This document shows, piece by piece, positions 1 through 12,599 of a stretch of 64,000 bases of DNA. Position 1 is the first letter of the stretch. Each line of letters begins with the position of its first letter. The position numbers and the translations under genes are program-made. The stretch comes from Ziziphus jujuba (lineage: Eukaryota; Streptophyta; Magnoliopsida; Rosales; Rhamnaceae). The stretch spans positions 5,343,501 to 5,407,500 of the forward strand of contig NC_083379.1 in assembly GCF_031755915.1 (NCBI RefSeq), written 5' to 3'. The notes beneath the pieces are model-generated. The model searched no databases and was not told the DNA's origin. It was given only the letters and a program-made list of their open reading frames with translations.

Positions 1-639
1 AAGTTGTTTATATGGTTCTTTGCATTTTGATCACTGCATTCCAAGGCTATTTTAGGAAAACTATTGGCTTCGTTGAAATTGAAACAACATTTTTTTTTTT
101 TTTTCTGTAAATCGAAAAGTTATTCATGCTAGAGAGAGAATGAAGGGGAAATCAGATATCCCGTTTTAAGAGAGGCCAGCTCACTTAAAAGTCAAAAGAG
201 GTTTCAAGTAAAAGGGTGAAATTGGAAATGTGTAAATAATTACCGTGGCAAAAGGAGAAAAAATGCGTGACAATAACGCTACCCCAATGAAGCCAAAAGG
301 ATGGGCATTTGAAAGAAAACTAAAAGTATTAACAAATCGAATATATTACGAAACACGTTTATTTGTAAAACTACTTCTTGGAAACAAGTACAACAGGTGC
401 AATTTATCCACACAAAATAAAATAAAATAAAATAAAATTTAAAAATACAAATACAAAAGGTACAAGAAGAAATAAGCCTGTGCTGCCTCTTGAAATATAA
501 TAAGATATAAAATCAAATTTTTTTTCCAACTGCTCTAGGCATTTAAGGTTATTGTTTTTGTAAATATAGTAGCTAAATAATCCAAACACACTACATGAGA
601 CATTTATTGTATAATTGTTTGGTTTTCCGATGAACGCTT

Positions 640-1130
640 TGACACATCTAAGGTGAGGTGCCAAGGTATATTAGTTGACAAACTAAGCCAAAAAGTTGGG
701 CAATAAGCATTGTAGCAATAAATATCAACAGCATGTGCAGTTTAAAGTGCAAAACTACAATGCAAAGGTAAATATACCAAAAATGGAAATCCAGGTCCCC
801 AAAAGTAAGGAGCAGAATTAATTTGAAGAGATTAGTGCTATTTGTTGTAGAAGTTAGCTTTCTATTTCTTTCCATTTTGGTTAGGGTTGTAGAAGTATAT
901 TGACCAAAGGCTTGAGCAGCGTCAAAACTAGGTGTTCGGGTAGTAGCAAATAGCAACACCAAATTCAAGTCTAAAACAAATGAAGGGCCGGTTGGTAAGT
1001 TAATAGATACAGGAGTACTTAGGTGTCCCAAATAAGGAGCAATAGATGGAATTCGCCCTAAAACCATTAGGTTAGGCTCATCAGACATAGACGGAATCAG
1101 TCTAGTATGGTTGAATGGTTTCATAAGTTG
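640..1130 (-). pseudogene. Decayed FG-nucleoporin-like exon, copy 1
   Basis: On the minus strand an open stretch of 158 codons (1,124 to 648) contains SINLPTGPSF and TPSFDAAQAFGQYTSTT. These resemble the exon ends of the FG-rich gene at 8.2-11.5 kb (LINTPTRPLF and QSFYQYTPTT in that gene). The FG reading frame is broken: the frame carrying TPSF is entered only after a shift from the frame carrying EFG. The same piece, with further damage, lies in duplication copy 2 at 14,120-14,590. I infer it is a relic exon of a related gene copy. I see no promoter or complete reading frame. Confidence 0.5.
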
Positions 1131-3495
1131 AACTTTGGAAGGTCATATCATATTTCAAGAAAAGAAGATCCAGTTGTTAATATGCTCAGAAGGAAGAGAT
1201 CATACTATTAAAAGTTGAACTCACAATCAAACGAGTAAAAATCAAGTAGTTCTAGAACTATTTAGTTCCCTCTTATGAAATATTAAAAGTTGACCTCACA
1301 ATCAAACGAGTAAAAATCAAATAGTTTTAGTACTATTTAGTTTCTTTTCATAAAATCTGTCATATCATATAATAAACTTATCATATGTGAATCCCATATA
1401 AATTTCTGAGATCATATAAATCCCATATATAAATTACGATAAAAGGCAGGGAATGATCAATGGCATGTGGGTCTACATGGAAGAACAAACAGAGAAAGAG
1501 ATAGAGAGGAGGACCTTGGACATACAAACAAGCCATGCCTGCAATGTATATAGTACATTGACAATCACAAATGGGAATTGCCAAAGCAGCTTCACGGTAG
1601 TTGTTTCTTAGATGTTAGACTGATATCAAATTCATGGAGCCCAAGAAAAGTACCAACATTTATTTCTTTTCCACAACCGACAAGTTATATCCGTAATTGA
1701 ATTGTAAGTTACCAAAAAATAAAATATATAATTGAATTGTCTACTTTTACTTGAATTATTTGTTAGATATTCAAGACAACCAAGTATCAAACATTGTCTC
1801 ATAATACTGACTTCCTTACATATATATATATCTCCCATGTGATTCAATTTTCGAATCCTTCAACCTTTTTATTTTTTCCATCATTAATTCCAAAACTAAA
1901 AGGGATAGTTTTTAGTTCCAAAACTATATCACGAGTTTCACTATAGTTTCTAAACACTTTTTTTTTTTTTTTTTTTCCTTATGATTACGTCCTCCAACTT
2001 ACAAAACATTGCACCATCAATTCTTTTACTATTTTTCCGTCCTTTTTCCAATAGAAGAAGCATGTGAAATACCCATGACCCTAAAATGAGGGGTAAGCCA
2101 GTCTTTTCATACTCCATTTTCTCCTCCCTTACCTTGCCCCTCTTGTACCTCTATCACTCTGCAAATTTCAATTACACCACCATGCATGTCTTTTATTAGC
2201 TCTGAAGCTTTGAGGGAATGCTAAAATTGTTTGACCAACTTCCAGATTTTGGGTTTTTTCTCTTGGGTTTTCCTTGCATGCGTCTCTGGTGGGTTGGAAA
2301 GATGGAATATATGTCTATTTAGTTCATAGGTTTCTCAAAAGGTTGCTATTAAAATGTGAATTGAAGCCGACCATTAATTATAACCTTTGGAGGGTGCTAA
2401 AGTTGGGGTTGGGTGTCTGTTATATGGAGTTAAAGGTTTGTGCCTCATCAGAAATCTCCTTTTATAAAAAAATATATATATAATTAAGGTGCCGGAGTTC
2501 TTGATATTAAAAAAAAAAGAAAAAATCTTTATTGATGGAAGAATTTTGTTAGACAATGAAATAAAAAAAGGCCTATAAGCAGGGCAACTAAAATATAGGC
2601 TCAGGATTTGATTTTGAAAAGCAAGCTTCTGATTTCTATGGAACTCGAATATTATTTTTATTTTTTGGCTTTTGGTTTGGATTTCAAAGTGATTCCGCTA
2701 TGGTTTCGATCTTTGGATTGAGATATACGAGGGTGAGGGAAAGGGGAATGGAAGTGTGAAAATACATGGTTATCCTTCCCTTTTAAGATCATGAGGATTT
2801 CAGGTGATGCTCTTGTTAGATAATGGATGGAAAAGTAGAAAAGAAACAAACGGTGCACTGTTTTGTGAGTTGCGGACGATTTTGCCAAAAATATAAATAT
2901 ACATATATCTATATATATGAGTAGACTACGAACACGGTCCGTCCGCATGCGGACCAATACCAAAGCTAATTTTTTTAAAAATATTAATTTTGTTGTATAT
3001 ATGTATATATGTACAATTATACATAACAAAGCTGACACCTTTTTTAAAAATTGTCAACTTTGATACGGATCTAGCATCGTAGCCTAGTGCAACTCATGCT
3101 ATAGTTCAAAGACTAAGCATGCAAATATCCCTTATATTAAATATTGATCTATCTACATTTTAACTGGTAGAACCTCATTTGTTTTTTGTCTTAAATGTGA
3201 TTTGTCAACCACAAGCATCAAATTAATTAATGTTGTGGTAAATATAGTTTCTGAGATTTAACTATGTAAATGATTAGTTGTTACTTATTTGTACTATTAA
3301 TATATTTTTGCGGGTGCAAATTTTCGGCTTACGAACCACTAGAATTGGAGACGATAATAACTCTTCCAGAATTCATTATAGGTGAATTTTGTAAAGATTA
3401 GGTACAAATGGAAAAAGGAAAGAAAAATTTTAGAGAATATGCAATATCTATCAATTGAAATACTGCAGAGAATGAGATATTCAAATTGTCCCAAC

Positions 3496-5345
3496 CAGTC
3501 AAGCAAAAATCAGTGATACAATGGAAATATCGACGACAATGTCATGTGTCGGACACCAGCAACACCGATAGGGGGGTAGAAAAAGTTTCTGTCAGGGATA
3601 CCGGAGAAATATTGTCGGAGTCGACAAATGTCTGCAGAATCATCGAAAATCGATGGGAGTATTGAATTTTTGATGGACAACGATGGAAACATAGAGGAAA
3701 AGTCGGTTGTCGGTGAAGATCTTAGATGGAAATATCGACTGGCCTCTGTCTCAAGAAGAAGAAGAAGACTTGCAATCTGCTTCTTCCTACGATCTGCTAG
3801 AGCCCAGATAGAAGAGAAAGAGGGAAGGGAAGGGAAAGGAAAAGAGAGAAGAGGAAGACCAGGCCGGAAGGGAAAGACTGAAAGAGATCAGCCGGCTGGA
3901 TAGTAGGAAGGGAAAGACTGAAAGAGATAGGGTAGGCAGGGAAAGAAGAAAAGGAAGGATCTGGAAGAAAATTTTTTTATTGATTTTTTAATGTTTAAAA
4001 AATATATTAATTTTTTTTTATAGTTAAATTGTTTAATGAACAGGGCCGGCTCAAACTTATATGAGGCCCTTGGCAAGAAAGGAAGATAAGGCCACATAGG
4101 AATTTGCTTCTTTTTTTTTTTAATTATTATATTTTTATATATATATATATATATATAATTTTATACTCAATGTTGTTTAGTGTTTAATACTAAAATATTT
4201 ATTAAAAAACAATTATACACTAAATATATTATAAAATATATAAAATAAAATTATAATTCTATTTCAGAAGAAGTTGAGAAAAAAAAAAACTATGATGCAA
4301 TACATTAAATTCTCAATTTATTTTGAATATAATATTTTTTTTTTAAAAAAAAAAAACCTTTGAATATAATGAAGGCTTTTTTTTTTTTTTTAGAAGTATT
4401 TATCATGTTACATTTAAAAAAAAAAAGATAAAAAAGATACCAATTTGTTTTTTTTTTAATGAAAATATATATTCTTAATTATTAAAGGAAAAACTGAAAA
4501 ATGTAGCTAACAATTATTTGCCAACAAATTAGGTTGGACAAACCATTAATGTATTTATTGCAATTTTATTTTTTCAAGACTTGTTGAAATTAATCCACCA
4601 ATTTACCATCTATAAATCTATTTCATCAACCCATATAAATACTAATCTTATTAAAAAAAGATCAAAAATAGATTAATATTAAAAACCTCGCATAAATATT
4701 ATTACTTTTATTTTTTTATTTTAAAATACTTATAATAATCATTTGTAAACCTTTTAATTGGAAGCCTTGGTTTTACATATATATATATATATATATACTA
4801 TAAAATTAGGGGCCCTACTAATTTGGGATCCTAAGGCAATGGTCTTGGTGGCCTTACCTTAACGATGGGTCTGTTAATGAAAGTGCAAAAAGTGGATAAA
4901 AGTGCAGAAATTGTTTATTATTTTGATTTCTTTCAATTCAGTGTTTATGAATTTTTAAAATGTTAATCGAGTAGTACATCAAAAGAAAAAAAAAATTGAA
5001 ATGAAATCAGAATAAAAATAATAATAGTAAATATCATCAAATATTAGGAATCTTATATTTTAAATTTTTTTTATAGTTTAGTATTATTTGTTAAATTATT
5101 TTATATTTTAGTACTAAGTAACATTATAATTTTATTCACTTATAATAATTTATAATTTATGGACTATTTTATTATTATTGTATTTTTATATTATTTTACT
5201 ATATTAATTATCTCATATATCAAAATTTGCATTTTAAATTAAAAATTTACAGTTTTCATAATTTTATCGATATCGACATTTCTATTGATATTTCTGTAAA
5301 TTTATATCTTTGACATTTTCATCAATATCGATATTTTCTTCACTG
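3496..5345. mobile_element. Non-autonomous hAT-like element carrying a nested hAT
   Basis: This block is absent from duplication copy 2, where the empty site is near 19,345. It is bordered by 8-bp direct repeats, gtcccaac at 3,488-3,495 and gtctcaac at 5,346-5,353, with one mismatch. Its ends are inverted: 5' CAGTCAAGCAAAAAT, and the 3' end read inward CAGTGAAGAAAATAT. Eight-bp target duplications and CAG-type termini are typical of hAT elements. The subterminal DNA is rich in gatatcg-like motifs and the interior is AT-rich, with no transposase. Without the nested element (4,041-4,873) the insertion is about 1.0 kb. A related element in the opposite orientation lies at 43,077-43,650. Confidence 0.8.
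4041..4873. mobile_element. Non-autonomous hAT element (nested), CAGGGCCGGC family
   Basis: This 833-bp element is flanked by a perfect 8-bp target duplication, ttaatgaa, at 4,033-4,040 and 4,874-4,881. It starts CAGGGCCGGCTCAAAC, and its 3' end read inward is CAGACCCATCGTTAAG, an imperfect terminal inverted repeat. Subterminal ggccc/ggcctt motifs recur at both ends, and the interior is AT-rich with a TA microsatellite. It has no coding capacity. It lies inside the element at 3,496-5,345, so it is the younger of the two. A second family member is at 33,664-34,727. Confidence 0.88.
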
Positions 5346-5353
5346 GTCTCAAC

Positions 5354-7202
5354 ACTTATTTCATCTATAAAGAAAATAGACAAATACCTATAAAAAGTTC
5401 TATAAATTTACAAATGCATCAGTTATTTAAAAGTAGACCTCTTTCTCGAGAAAAAAGATTGTCTATTCCCAATTTCACTTTTATACCAAGTACTAAGTAC
5501 TAAACCCAATGCCCAATAGGTAAATTATACAAGCTCTCATGAAAGCAGGAAAAAAAAAAAACACAATGAAAGAAATAAAGGACAAGTGATACAAGTGAAT
5601 GCGACAGGCAAACTTTTTATTTTTATTTTTTTTATTTTTGTTTCCCACAAAAAATTAAAAAAAAATAAAAAAAAAAAGAAAACCGGAAAAAGATACTCCA
5701 TCGGCTTATAAAAATCTTTATACGACGGACCCTACGTTAATGCTACATTTTCTTAAAATTTTGAAAATATACTAACTTGAAATTACAAATCCATGAAGTA
5801 CTCGGATAAATTTTAAGTTTATATATTACATATGGCCTCTCATGAAATGTTAATTAATAAACTATAAACTCTTAATTTTATACAATCTATAATTAAATAA
5901 ACTCCATATATATTTGAAAAATTTTTCACTTGAATCTTAGAGATTAATGGTTGAATTGATATACAACACCATACTTAAGAAATATGGATTGAAAAATTTT
6001 AAAGGTCTACATTCAAAAAATGGCTATAAAACATGAGGTCCAACTGATATGATTAGTTCTATCGTTTTGTTTATATAATTCCAACGCATATTATGGTTTT
6101 AATATTCATGCAAAGAAAGGCATTGAAATGTGGAACTAGAAGTCAAACGAAATGATCAAAATCATGAGAAAAAGTATGTAAATTAGTCAATGAGATAAAC
6201 AATTTTATTCTTTTGTTTTCTTTCATATAATCGGATCGATTTTATTTAATATAAAAGTATTTTCATCAAATATTTTTATTTAATTTCTTTTTTTTTTTCT
6301 GAAGGAAAATTAATATAGTTAAGAAACTAAGATATCAAGTATTGTAAACTGGCCAACTTGAACGACCAGAAAGAGAAAGATCCAAAGATATAATTAGTAA
6401 TTAAACAACATAGACCCTTTTTCTAATTAAACAATCTCATGCCTCTATTATTATGAAATATATAGCAAATAGTTAATTCCATTGTGGTACTTTCAGCTTT
6501 CCATATTTTGTCTTTTTTAACTTTCCATATTTTTTTCAGGTTTTGAAACTATATACACGAATTAAACATTGCACCTAAATGATGAATGTCTTTAATAATT
6601 GCTTTGACCTTCCACACGAAACTTCTGTGTGCCGCTCCATGTCCTTTACTGTGCTGCTCTACAAGTTGAATGGCAGAAAAGTTCGACCATTAATTCCTTC
6701 TAAATGCAAACTCTTCTATAAATAACTCCGATTTCTACATTGAGATATAGATATAAAAAAAGAAAATAAAAATACATTTTTTTTTCCTTCTTCTTCATGC
6801 ATACACATCTAGTATTAATAGAAAAAGTGTCCATAAAACTATTCGTTATCTCTGAAGATTTAAAATGTTGCTATTTCAGAAGTTAGTTATTATAATCTGA
6901 GAGATATTAGTCATCTACCAGATCTATCAGCACTAACGCAAGATGAAAATGAAAAAAATTGTCAAATTTTTTCATCAACTTAAAATCAACAGTTTTTTTT
7001 TTTTTTTTTTTATAATTTTATAATCTTCTTCTTCTTACATACGTACATGCTGTTTATATGATTTTGCAGTAGCAGAAACTTGTTTGAATGACATTGCTAC
7101 GTCAATAATTTTTTTATTTTTTTGGGGTGTGTGAGCCACTTTATTTGTCTCTTAACGAGAAAACACAAGTAAAATGACCATGGCTAGCTAAACTATTTTC
7201 AT

Positions 7203-7239
<37 letters not shown>

Positions 7240-8200
7240 AGAGAGAGAGAAGGGACTAGCTTAATTATTCTTGATATCGTCTACTAGAAAACAATTTTAT
7301 CCCAAATCATTTTTATTTTCTTGGTTTATTGCCACTTTGTTGATGTGACAAACCTTAAAACGATTAGGAGTCTAGTCTTGTAGCTTTTTCAAGGGACGTC
7401 TGACCACATGCTTGCATTGTGCCCTCTGTTCTAGAAATAGGGTTGGGATAGGACTGCCCCTTTTCTTATTAAACTTTCAGCACTATTTTACCAATCTCTT
7501 AGCTTTACCAACAAATACAAAATTCCAAACATTCCCACAAGTGATGTGACGTCTCCATTAATGTGTGAAGTGGATTCATTACTCTATTATTTGGGTTCTA
7601 TATATCTTAAGAAAAAGAAGGGGAAAAAAGAAAAGATGAACAGCACTTTGTAGAAAAAAAGGCTTTCTTTCAAACCAAAAATGAAACTACTTTCCATGTT
7701 ATGCTTATTCCTTCTCTCGATCCGTTTGTGAAATATTCGTTTCTAAACGCCAATGTTTCAGATTTTCTGTTTTCAACTATCAAAGAAAAAGTAGAAAGGC
7801 TCTAGTTGTATATAATTGGTTTTAAGTATAGTTAGGCTACCCATCCAAGTTTAAAGAAAAAAATGTATCAAATTTAAAATTATTTATGACATTTGATCAT
7901 GGTTATAGACAATGGTTCGCATAATTTGACTGGCTCAGTTCTCCATTTATGTAACAAGGCCATGTGCTGTAAGCAAACAGAAACAAGTGTATATCTTGAA
8001 AAATTGGAGCAGCCACCATTTTAGCCATGCAGATAACAACAGAACATATAATCAGGAGGAGGCAAAAAAAAAAAAAAAAAAAAAGACTATATAATCACAA
8101 CTATAAAAACTTAAAATAAAAATACCAGAAACTTCGGGGGAGCACATGTTGACAAGAATTCATGTGCACAAAGTCGTATTTACCGGTCTTGGAAGTTGAA
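5354..8200. other. Gene-free AT-rich DNA
   Basis: No supported gene. To about 7,325 the DNA is the end of duplication copy 1, with unspaced homology to about 19,375-22,590 apart from the insertions in copy 2. It holds poly(A) and poly(T) runs (about 6,988-7,010 and 7,206-7,236) and a short GA run near 7,240. From 7,326 to 8,200 the DNA is unique in this window and I see no reading frame worth calling. Confidence 0.6.
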
Positions 8201-8984
8201 AGAAATTATCAAAATATTAGGACTGGTTCTGATTCTGGTTCCAGATCAATTTGCAGTCAACCACTTGGCCATTTGGCCCTGCCAATATAGCAAAGAAAAT
8301 TAAAGTTGGCATTTGAAACAAAAAGAAAAATTGAAAACAATAGAGACGAAGGGAAACAATTGATCATCATCTAACCTGCTGCTAATGAATGAGAACAGTT
8401 TGCCATGGAAAAGGAAAATGCTGACAAAGGAAGTACGGAAAAACTAGCCTGCGTACATGACAAGCAACGAATACACGTCAAATGCCCCATCAAAAATTTT
8501 AAAGACTAGAACCTAAAAGCTGATACTGACATACTAATGTCATTATCTTTGAAAATGTCACTTACAGTTGTTTGGCCATTGTAAACCACTGGATAGAGTA
8601 TCAACATGATGCCCGGAAACGAATTCTGTCCATATCCCACCAGTGGCACAGATATACTAATAATGTTTGAGTGAGCAGAAGGGATAGAACTTTGTCTCCA
8701 AGCTTCATTTGTGGCATGTGCATGAGTTGCTCCTCCAGGACCAAAAGCATGGACAGAGGCAGGTGGGAAAGACCCAGGGGAGTGCAAGCAACATGTATTT
8801 GTTGAAATGCAAGGCGGTAGACCAAATGTTAAAGAAGCGTTGGAAATACCAGCTGTAGCTCCAAAGACTGAAGCACCATGGCCATTCTGGCCAGCAAAAT
8901 TGGGAGCTCCTGGATTTTAATATTAGGAAATCAGTAAACGCTGTTTTGTGAAATAGGAACAAAATAACAAGATCTTAAAAAAAC

Positions 8985-9765
8985 AAAATTGTTCCTTGAA
9001 AAGCTTGTACAACTCTGAAGAGCTAGCCTAGACATATATTTTCATCTCATCAATGGCTTTCCATTACTGACCAATATAGACATGAACGCTACTCATTTTA
9101 AATATACCTGTTGTAGAAGCATGTTGAACAAAGCTAAAACTAGGTGTTGGGGTACTTGAAGTCCCAATTCCTGGAGCAAACCAAGGCCCCAAAAGATGCT
9201 TAGTTTTGTGAAATAGGAGCAGAGTAACAAGATTTCAAAAAAAAAATAAAAAATAAAAAAATTGTACCATGAAAAACTTGTACAACCCCGTAGAGATAGC
9301 CTAGAAATATATTTACATCTCATTATTGGCTTTCCCTATGACATACATGGGTGAATGCAACTCATTACAAATGTACCTGTTGTAGAAGCAAGTTGACCAA
9401 ATTTAAAACTAGGTGTTGAGGTACTTGAAGTCCCAATTCCTGGAGCGAACCAAGGCTCAAAAGATGGTTAATTTTGTGAAATAGGATCAGAGTAACAAGA
9501 TTTAAAAAATAAATAAAATAAAATAAAAAAACAAACAAACAAACAAAAATTGTTCCATGAAAAACTTGTATAACTCTGAACAGCAAGCCTAGACATATAT
9601 TTACATCTCATCAATGGCTTTCACTTACTGACTAATATGGAGGTGAATGCTGCTCGTTACTAATATACCTGTTGTAGAAGCATGTTGACCAAAGTTAAAA
9701 CTAGGTGTTGGGGTACTTGAAGTCCCAATTCCTGGAGCAAACCAAGCCCAAAAGATGGTTAATTG
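8985..9765 (-). repeat. Three tandem copies of a small FG exon plus its intron
   Basis: A unit of about 265-290 bp is repeated three times. Each contains an exon-like segment ending in a GT donor (exon 3' ends near 9,108, 9,377 and 9,669) and the same downstream intron sequence (cttgtacaactctga, then acatctcatcaatggc). The middle copy reads PWFAPGIGTSSTSTPSF then KFGQLASTT in one frame. Relative to it, the first copy has one extra base and the third lacks one just upstream of that segment. Only the copy starting at 9,198 has an AG directly before the exon. This is a local expansion of one FG exon of the surrounding gene. Confidence 0.75.
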
Positions 9766-11187
9766 ATAGATACAGAAAAAATATACCATTTCCTCCTGTT
9801 TAATAAAATATACCTTTATGCCCCTGCCGCTGGTAGTCCTCCCATCTTAATTCTTCGTGGCTTTTATTCTCATATGCGGGCATAGCCGATATAGAAATAA
9901 TATTACAATCAAACCCTCCTTCATCCACTAATGAAGTATGGAAGAAAATTGTCAAAACAAAAAGCCGAAGTTATATAACTGTCAGATTCCTATTAAGAAA
10001 CAATCTCAAACTGCATAAATTCTTATGTATGGAAAATCTACCAAACTAGAACTCTGCGCCATAAAAGGTAAAGAAAATAAAAGAGCAAAGTTACAAAGAG
10101 ATTGGCGCTACCTGCTGTAGGAGTATATCGAGGTGCAAAGAGATTGGTGCTAGCTGTTGTTGGAGTATATTGATAAAAGGATTGAGTAGTGCCAAAAGAG
10201 GAGCAGGGGAAGTTGTAGTCCCAAATTCTGGTGGAAATAAAGGCCTAGTTGGCGTGTTGATCAGCACGGGACTAGTTGTCCCAAACGCAGAGAATGGTGC
10301 AGACACACCAAATGGTGAACTCGTGGTCGAGCCAATTGGATAGGTGGTTGAAGTACTAAAGGATGGCATGTTGATGGACATGGGACAAGCTGCTCCAAAC
10401 CCAGAGAATGGTGCGGACACACCAAATGTTGGGCTCATGGTCGAGCCAATCGGAAAGATTGTTGAAGTACCAAAGGATGGAATAGTACAAAAGGCTGGCG
10501 CATTGGACACAAATGGTGATGAAGTAGTTGTTGAAGGAGCAAAGGATGGAATAGTACCGAGTGCTGGTGCAGTGGAGACACCTAGTGATGAAGTGGTGCC
10601 ATTAAAAAGGGTGGTTGAAGTACCAAAGAGGGGAGCAGTGGACACACCTAGTGTTGAATTGGTGCCATTAGAAGTGGTGGAAACCACTGACTCATGGGCA
10701 GTAGGCAATTTGGTTGATGAAACAGTGCTAGGGCGAAAAGAAAACACGCTTGACAAACCAGAAGCAAATCCTGACGCTGAGAAACAAGATGTAAAAATGA
10801 AACCATCAAGTAACACTTGTAAAAACTTTGAAGAACTTAGGCATATATGTACATGATGCAATTGTACCCGACATCCCTTTTATGAAGGAAATTGACTAAA
10901 AAGAAAGCATGAGTTATAACTGCCAAATTCCTATTAAGAAGCAACCATGTGCACTTCAAACTGCATAATTACAGTGTAATGCAAAATCTACTAAATGTGG
11001 AACTCTGGGGGTTCTCAAAAGTAAAGAAAAGAGAAGAGTTCCAAAGAGATCGGTGCTACCTGCTGCAGAAGTATGTTGAAAAGGGGGTTGAGCAGAAACA
11101 AGACTAGGTGTTTGAATACTAGTAGTACAAGAGTTGAATGGTGTGGACGCACCATATAAAGTATACCCCTGTCCCTGTCCAAGAGTT

Positions 11188-11385
11188 GAACTCATGGTCG
11201 GGCCAATCTGAAAGTTGGTTGTAGTACCAAAGGCTGGTTCAGTGGGCTTGGTGTCATTAGAAGTGTTGGAAACAACTGACTCGTTGGAACTCATTGTCGG
11301 GCCGATCTGAAAGGTGGTCGTAGTACCAAAAGCTGGTGCAGTGGGCTTGTAGTCATTAGAAGTGTTGGAAACCACTGACTCATTG
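11188..11385 (-). repeat. 99-bp coding tandem repeat in FG exon
   Basis: Two adjacent 99-bp units (11,188-11,286 and 11,287-11,385) each encode 33 residues, from NESVVSNTSN through PAFGTTT to FQIGPTMSS. They differ at a few positions, for example DYKPTAP versus DTKPTEP. The unit is a multiple of three, so the repeat keeps the frame open. Confidence 0.85.
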
Positions 11386-11763
11386 GCAGTTGGCAATATT
11401 TTTGACACATTAAACGCTGAAGGAGGGCTGGTACATAAAGCCAAGCCTGTGAAACAAATAGGAGAACACATGAAGAACAGTAAACAGGAATCAATTAATG
11501 GTGAAACATTTAGACCACAGGAAACAAAAAAAAAAAAAAAAAACACTGGGTAATAGAAGTTTTAATGGTGAAACGTCTAGATAACAGGAAATCAAACGGC
11601 TTGATAATAGAAGTTCCAAATAGGTGTTTTTGCATATTGACATAAGTTGCACGAATTTATACTTGCTAAAATGAGTTCTTAAAATGAACTAACTAGAGTC
11701 TACAAATAATGGAAGATTATGTTTCAAGGACAGGTATTGCCGTTCCCCCAGTTGGTTTCAAGA

Positions 11764-11772
11764 GAGATTTTT

Positions 11773-11811
<39 letters not shown>
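11764..11811. repeat. CA/TA compound microsatellite
   Basis: A run of about nine CA units is followed by about ten TA units inside non-coding DNA upstream of the FG-type exons. It is a simple repeat with no sign of function. Confidence 0.9.
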
Positions 11812-12097
11812 ATAAAAAATAAAAATAAAACTGCTTACAGTAACCAAATCTTATGAAAACAGAAAAAGAAAGCAACAAGATCATTGACGTCAAAATCAGA
11901 CGACAAACATTCTTATACCATACTTCTGTATGAAAACTGAAAGTTCAAGAAATGGTTTTAATTAAAGAAACCAAAATATTGTCAAGCGAGCATCTTGCTT
12001 CAACAAGAAGAAATCAAGGTTGTTAAAGAAGCACAACACACATTTGTCAGTAACAAAGTTTTCAGTCATGTACAAGGCATAAAATTCATCATTATTA

Positions 12098-12238
12098 TCA
12101 AAAAGAACCACCCAGTTGAAAGTTGACACCAGTTATTTGCCCTGTTGGGTTGTTGCTGGGAATGTTGATATTCCCTGTGTTTTCCACGCTGCGACCAGAC
12201 CCAGAGGAATCCCCAAAATATGGGAAGCCATTAAAGAA
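12098..12238 (-). other. Exon-like segment of unknown gene
   Basis: On the minus strand an acceptor (tttctcaaccag) at 12,239 precedes 46 open codons starting FFNGFPYFGDSSGSGRSV and ending NFQLGGSF before a TGA. The Ser/Gly/Asn-rich, FG-containing composition fits the neighbouring FG-type gene. But it ends in a stop codon 650 bp upstream of that gene's first large exon, so it may be the last exon of another copy or an unrelated decayed exon. A possible leader exon ending in GAGAGTAAAG before a GTATAT donor lies near 12,520. Confidence 0.3.
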
Positions 12239-12599
12239 CTGGTTGAGAAAGACCCAAGAAGTTAAATCAATAAACGAAATGAAAGCCAGAAACCAAAGAA
12301 TGAGAATGATACAAGACGTTAATAGCTTTATACCTTGTCCATTCTTAGAAAAGTCTCTGTATTTCGTAAAATAGTCCTCCAAAACGATAACAACAAGAAG
12401 AAACTTTATTAAGAGCAAAAAAGAAATATAATGAGACTCCGAATGAAAAACCCTTGTTTCTCTCTGGGATTGCTTAGAGTAGAAGAAGAAGAAGTAGAAG
12501 AAGAAAGCAAATAATATACCTTTACTCTCCCAATAGTAAATCAAGGTGGCCTTTTTTCCCCCCACCCCGGGGGAAAGGTAGCGTTGTTACCACTGACTT

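Larger units (their letters stand above)
1..7325. repeat. Tandem segmental duplication, copy 1
   Basis: This stretch is repeated in the same orientation from 13,512 onward. Matching anchors include 1 with 13,512, 648 with about 14,127, 2,270 with about 15,730, 3,463 with about 19,320, 6,240 with about 20,118 and 7,281 with about 21,855. The copies are highly similar over long blocks but differ by several clean insertions, each annotated separately. Similarity stops near 7,325, just after the shared block reading tcccaaatcatttttat. The left end lies outside the window. No complete gene is present; the only coding traces are a decayed FG-type exon at 640-1,130 and short chance reading frames. 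Confidence 0.93.
8217..11446 (-). pseudogene. FG-repeat nucleoporin-like gene, probably degenerate
   Basis: Exon-like blocks lie at 11,446-11,060, 10,776-10,112, three copies near 9,760-9,108, 8,909-8,566 and perhaps 8,278-8,217. The two large blocks have good acceptors (tttcacag, tttctcag) and GTAG donors after a matching HTSAAG or YTPTAG ending. The sequence is rich in Ser, Thr, Pro and scattered FG pairs (PAFGTTT, PFGVSAPFSAFG, SVFGAT), as in disordered FG nucleoporins that line the nuclear pore; it may be NUP98-like, but no folded domain confirms that. The two large exons share the NESVVSNTSN or HESVVSTTSN motif, so they arose by exon duplication. Damage: a one-base loss near 10,190-10,205 shifts the last part of the second exon out of frame, and two of the three small exon copies lack an AG acceptor. 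It could instead be a divergent working gene with unusual splicing. No convincing start codon was found. Confidence 0.5.

Noticed and set aside
2658..3038. 126-codon minus-strand frame
   Set aside because: Low-complexity AT-rich sequence. The duplicated counterpart near 16,830-17,110 is broken, and no conserved motif is present.
8506..8566. Extension of the 8,909 exon to the stop at 8,506
   Set aside because: A perfect GTAAGT donor at 8,565 makes an earlier exon end more likely, although the downstream exon phase is not settled.
10344..10856. 170-codon open frame on the plus strand
   Set aside because: It is the antisense of the FG-type exon. The repetitive coding sequence keeps both strands open, and the plus-strand product resembles no family.
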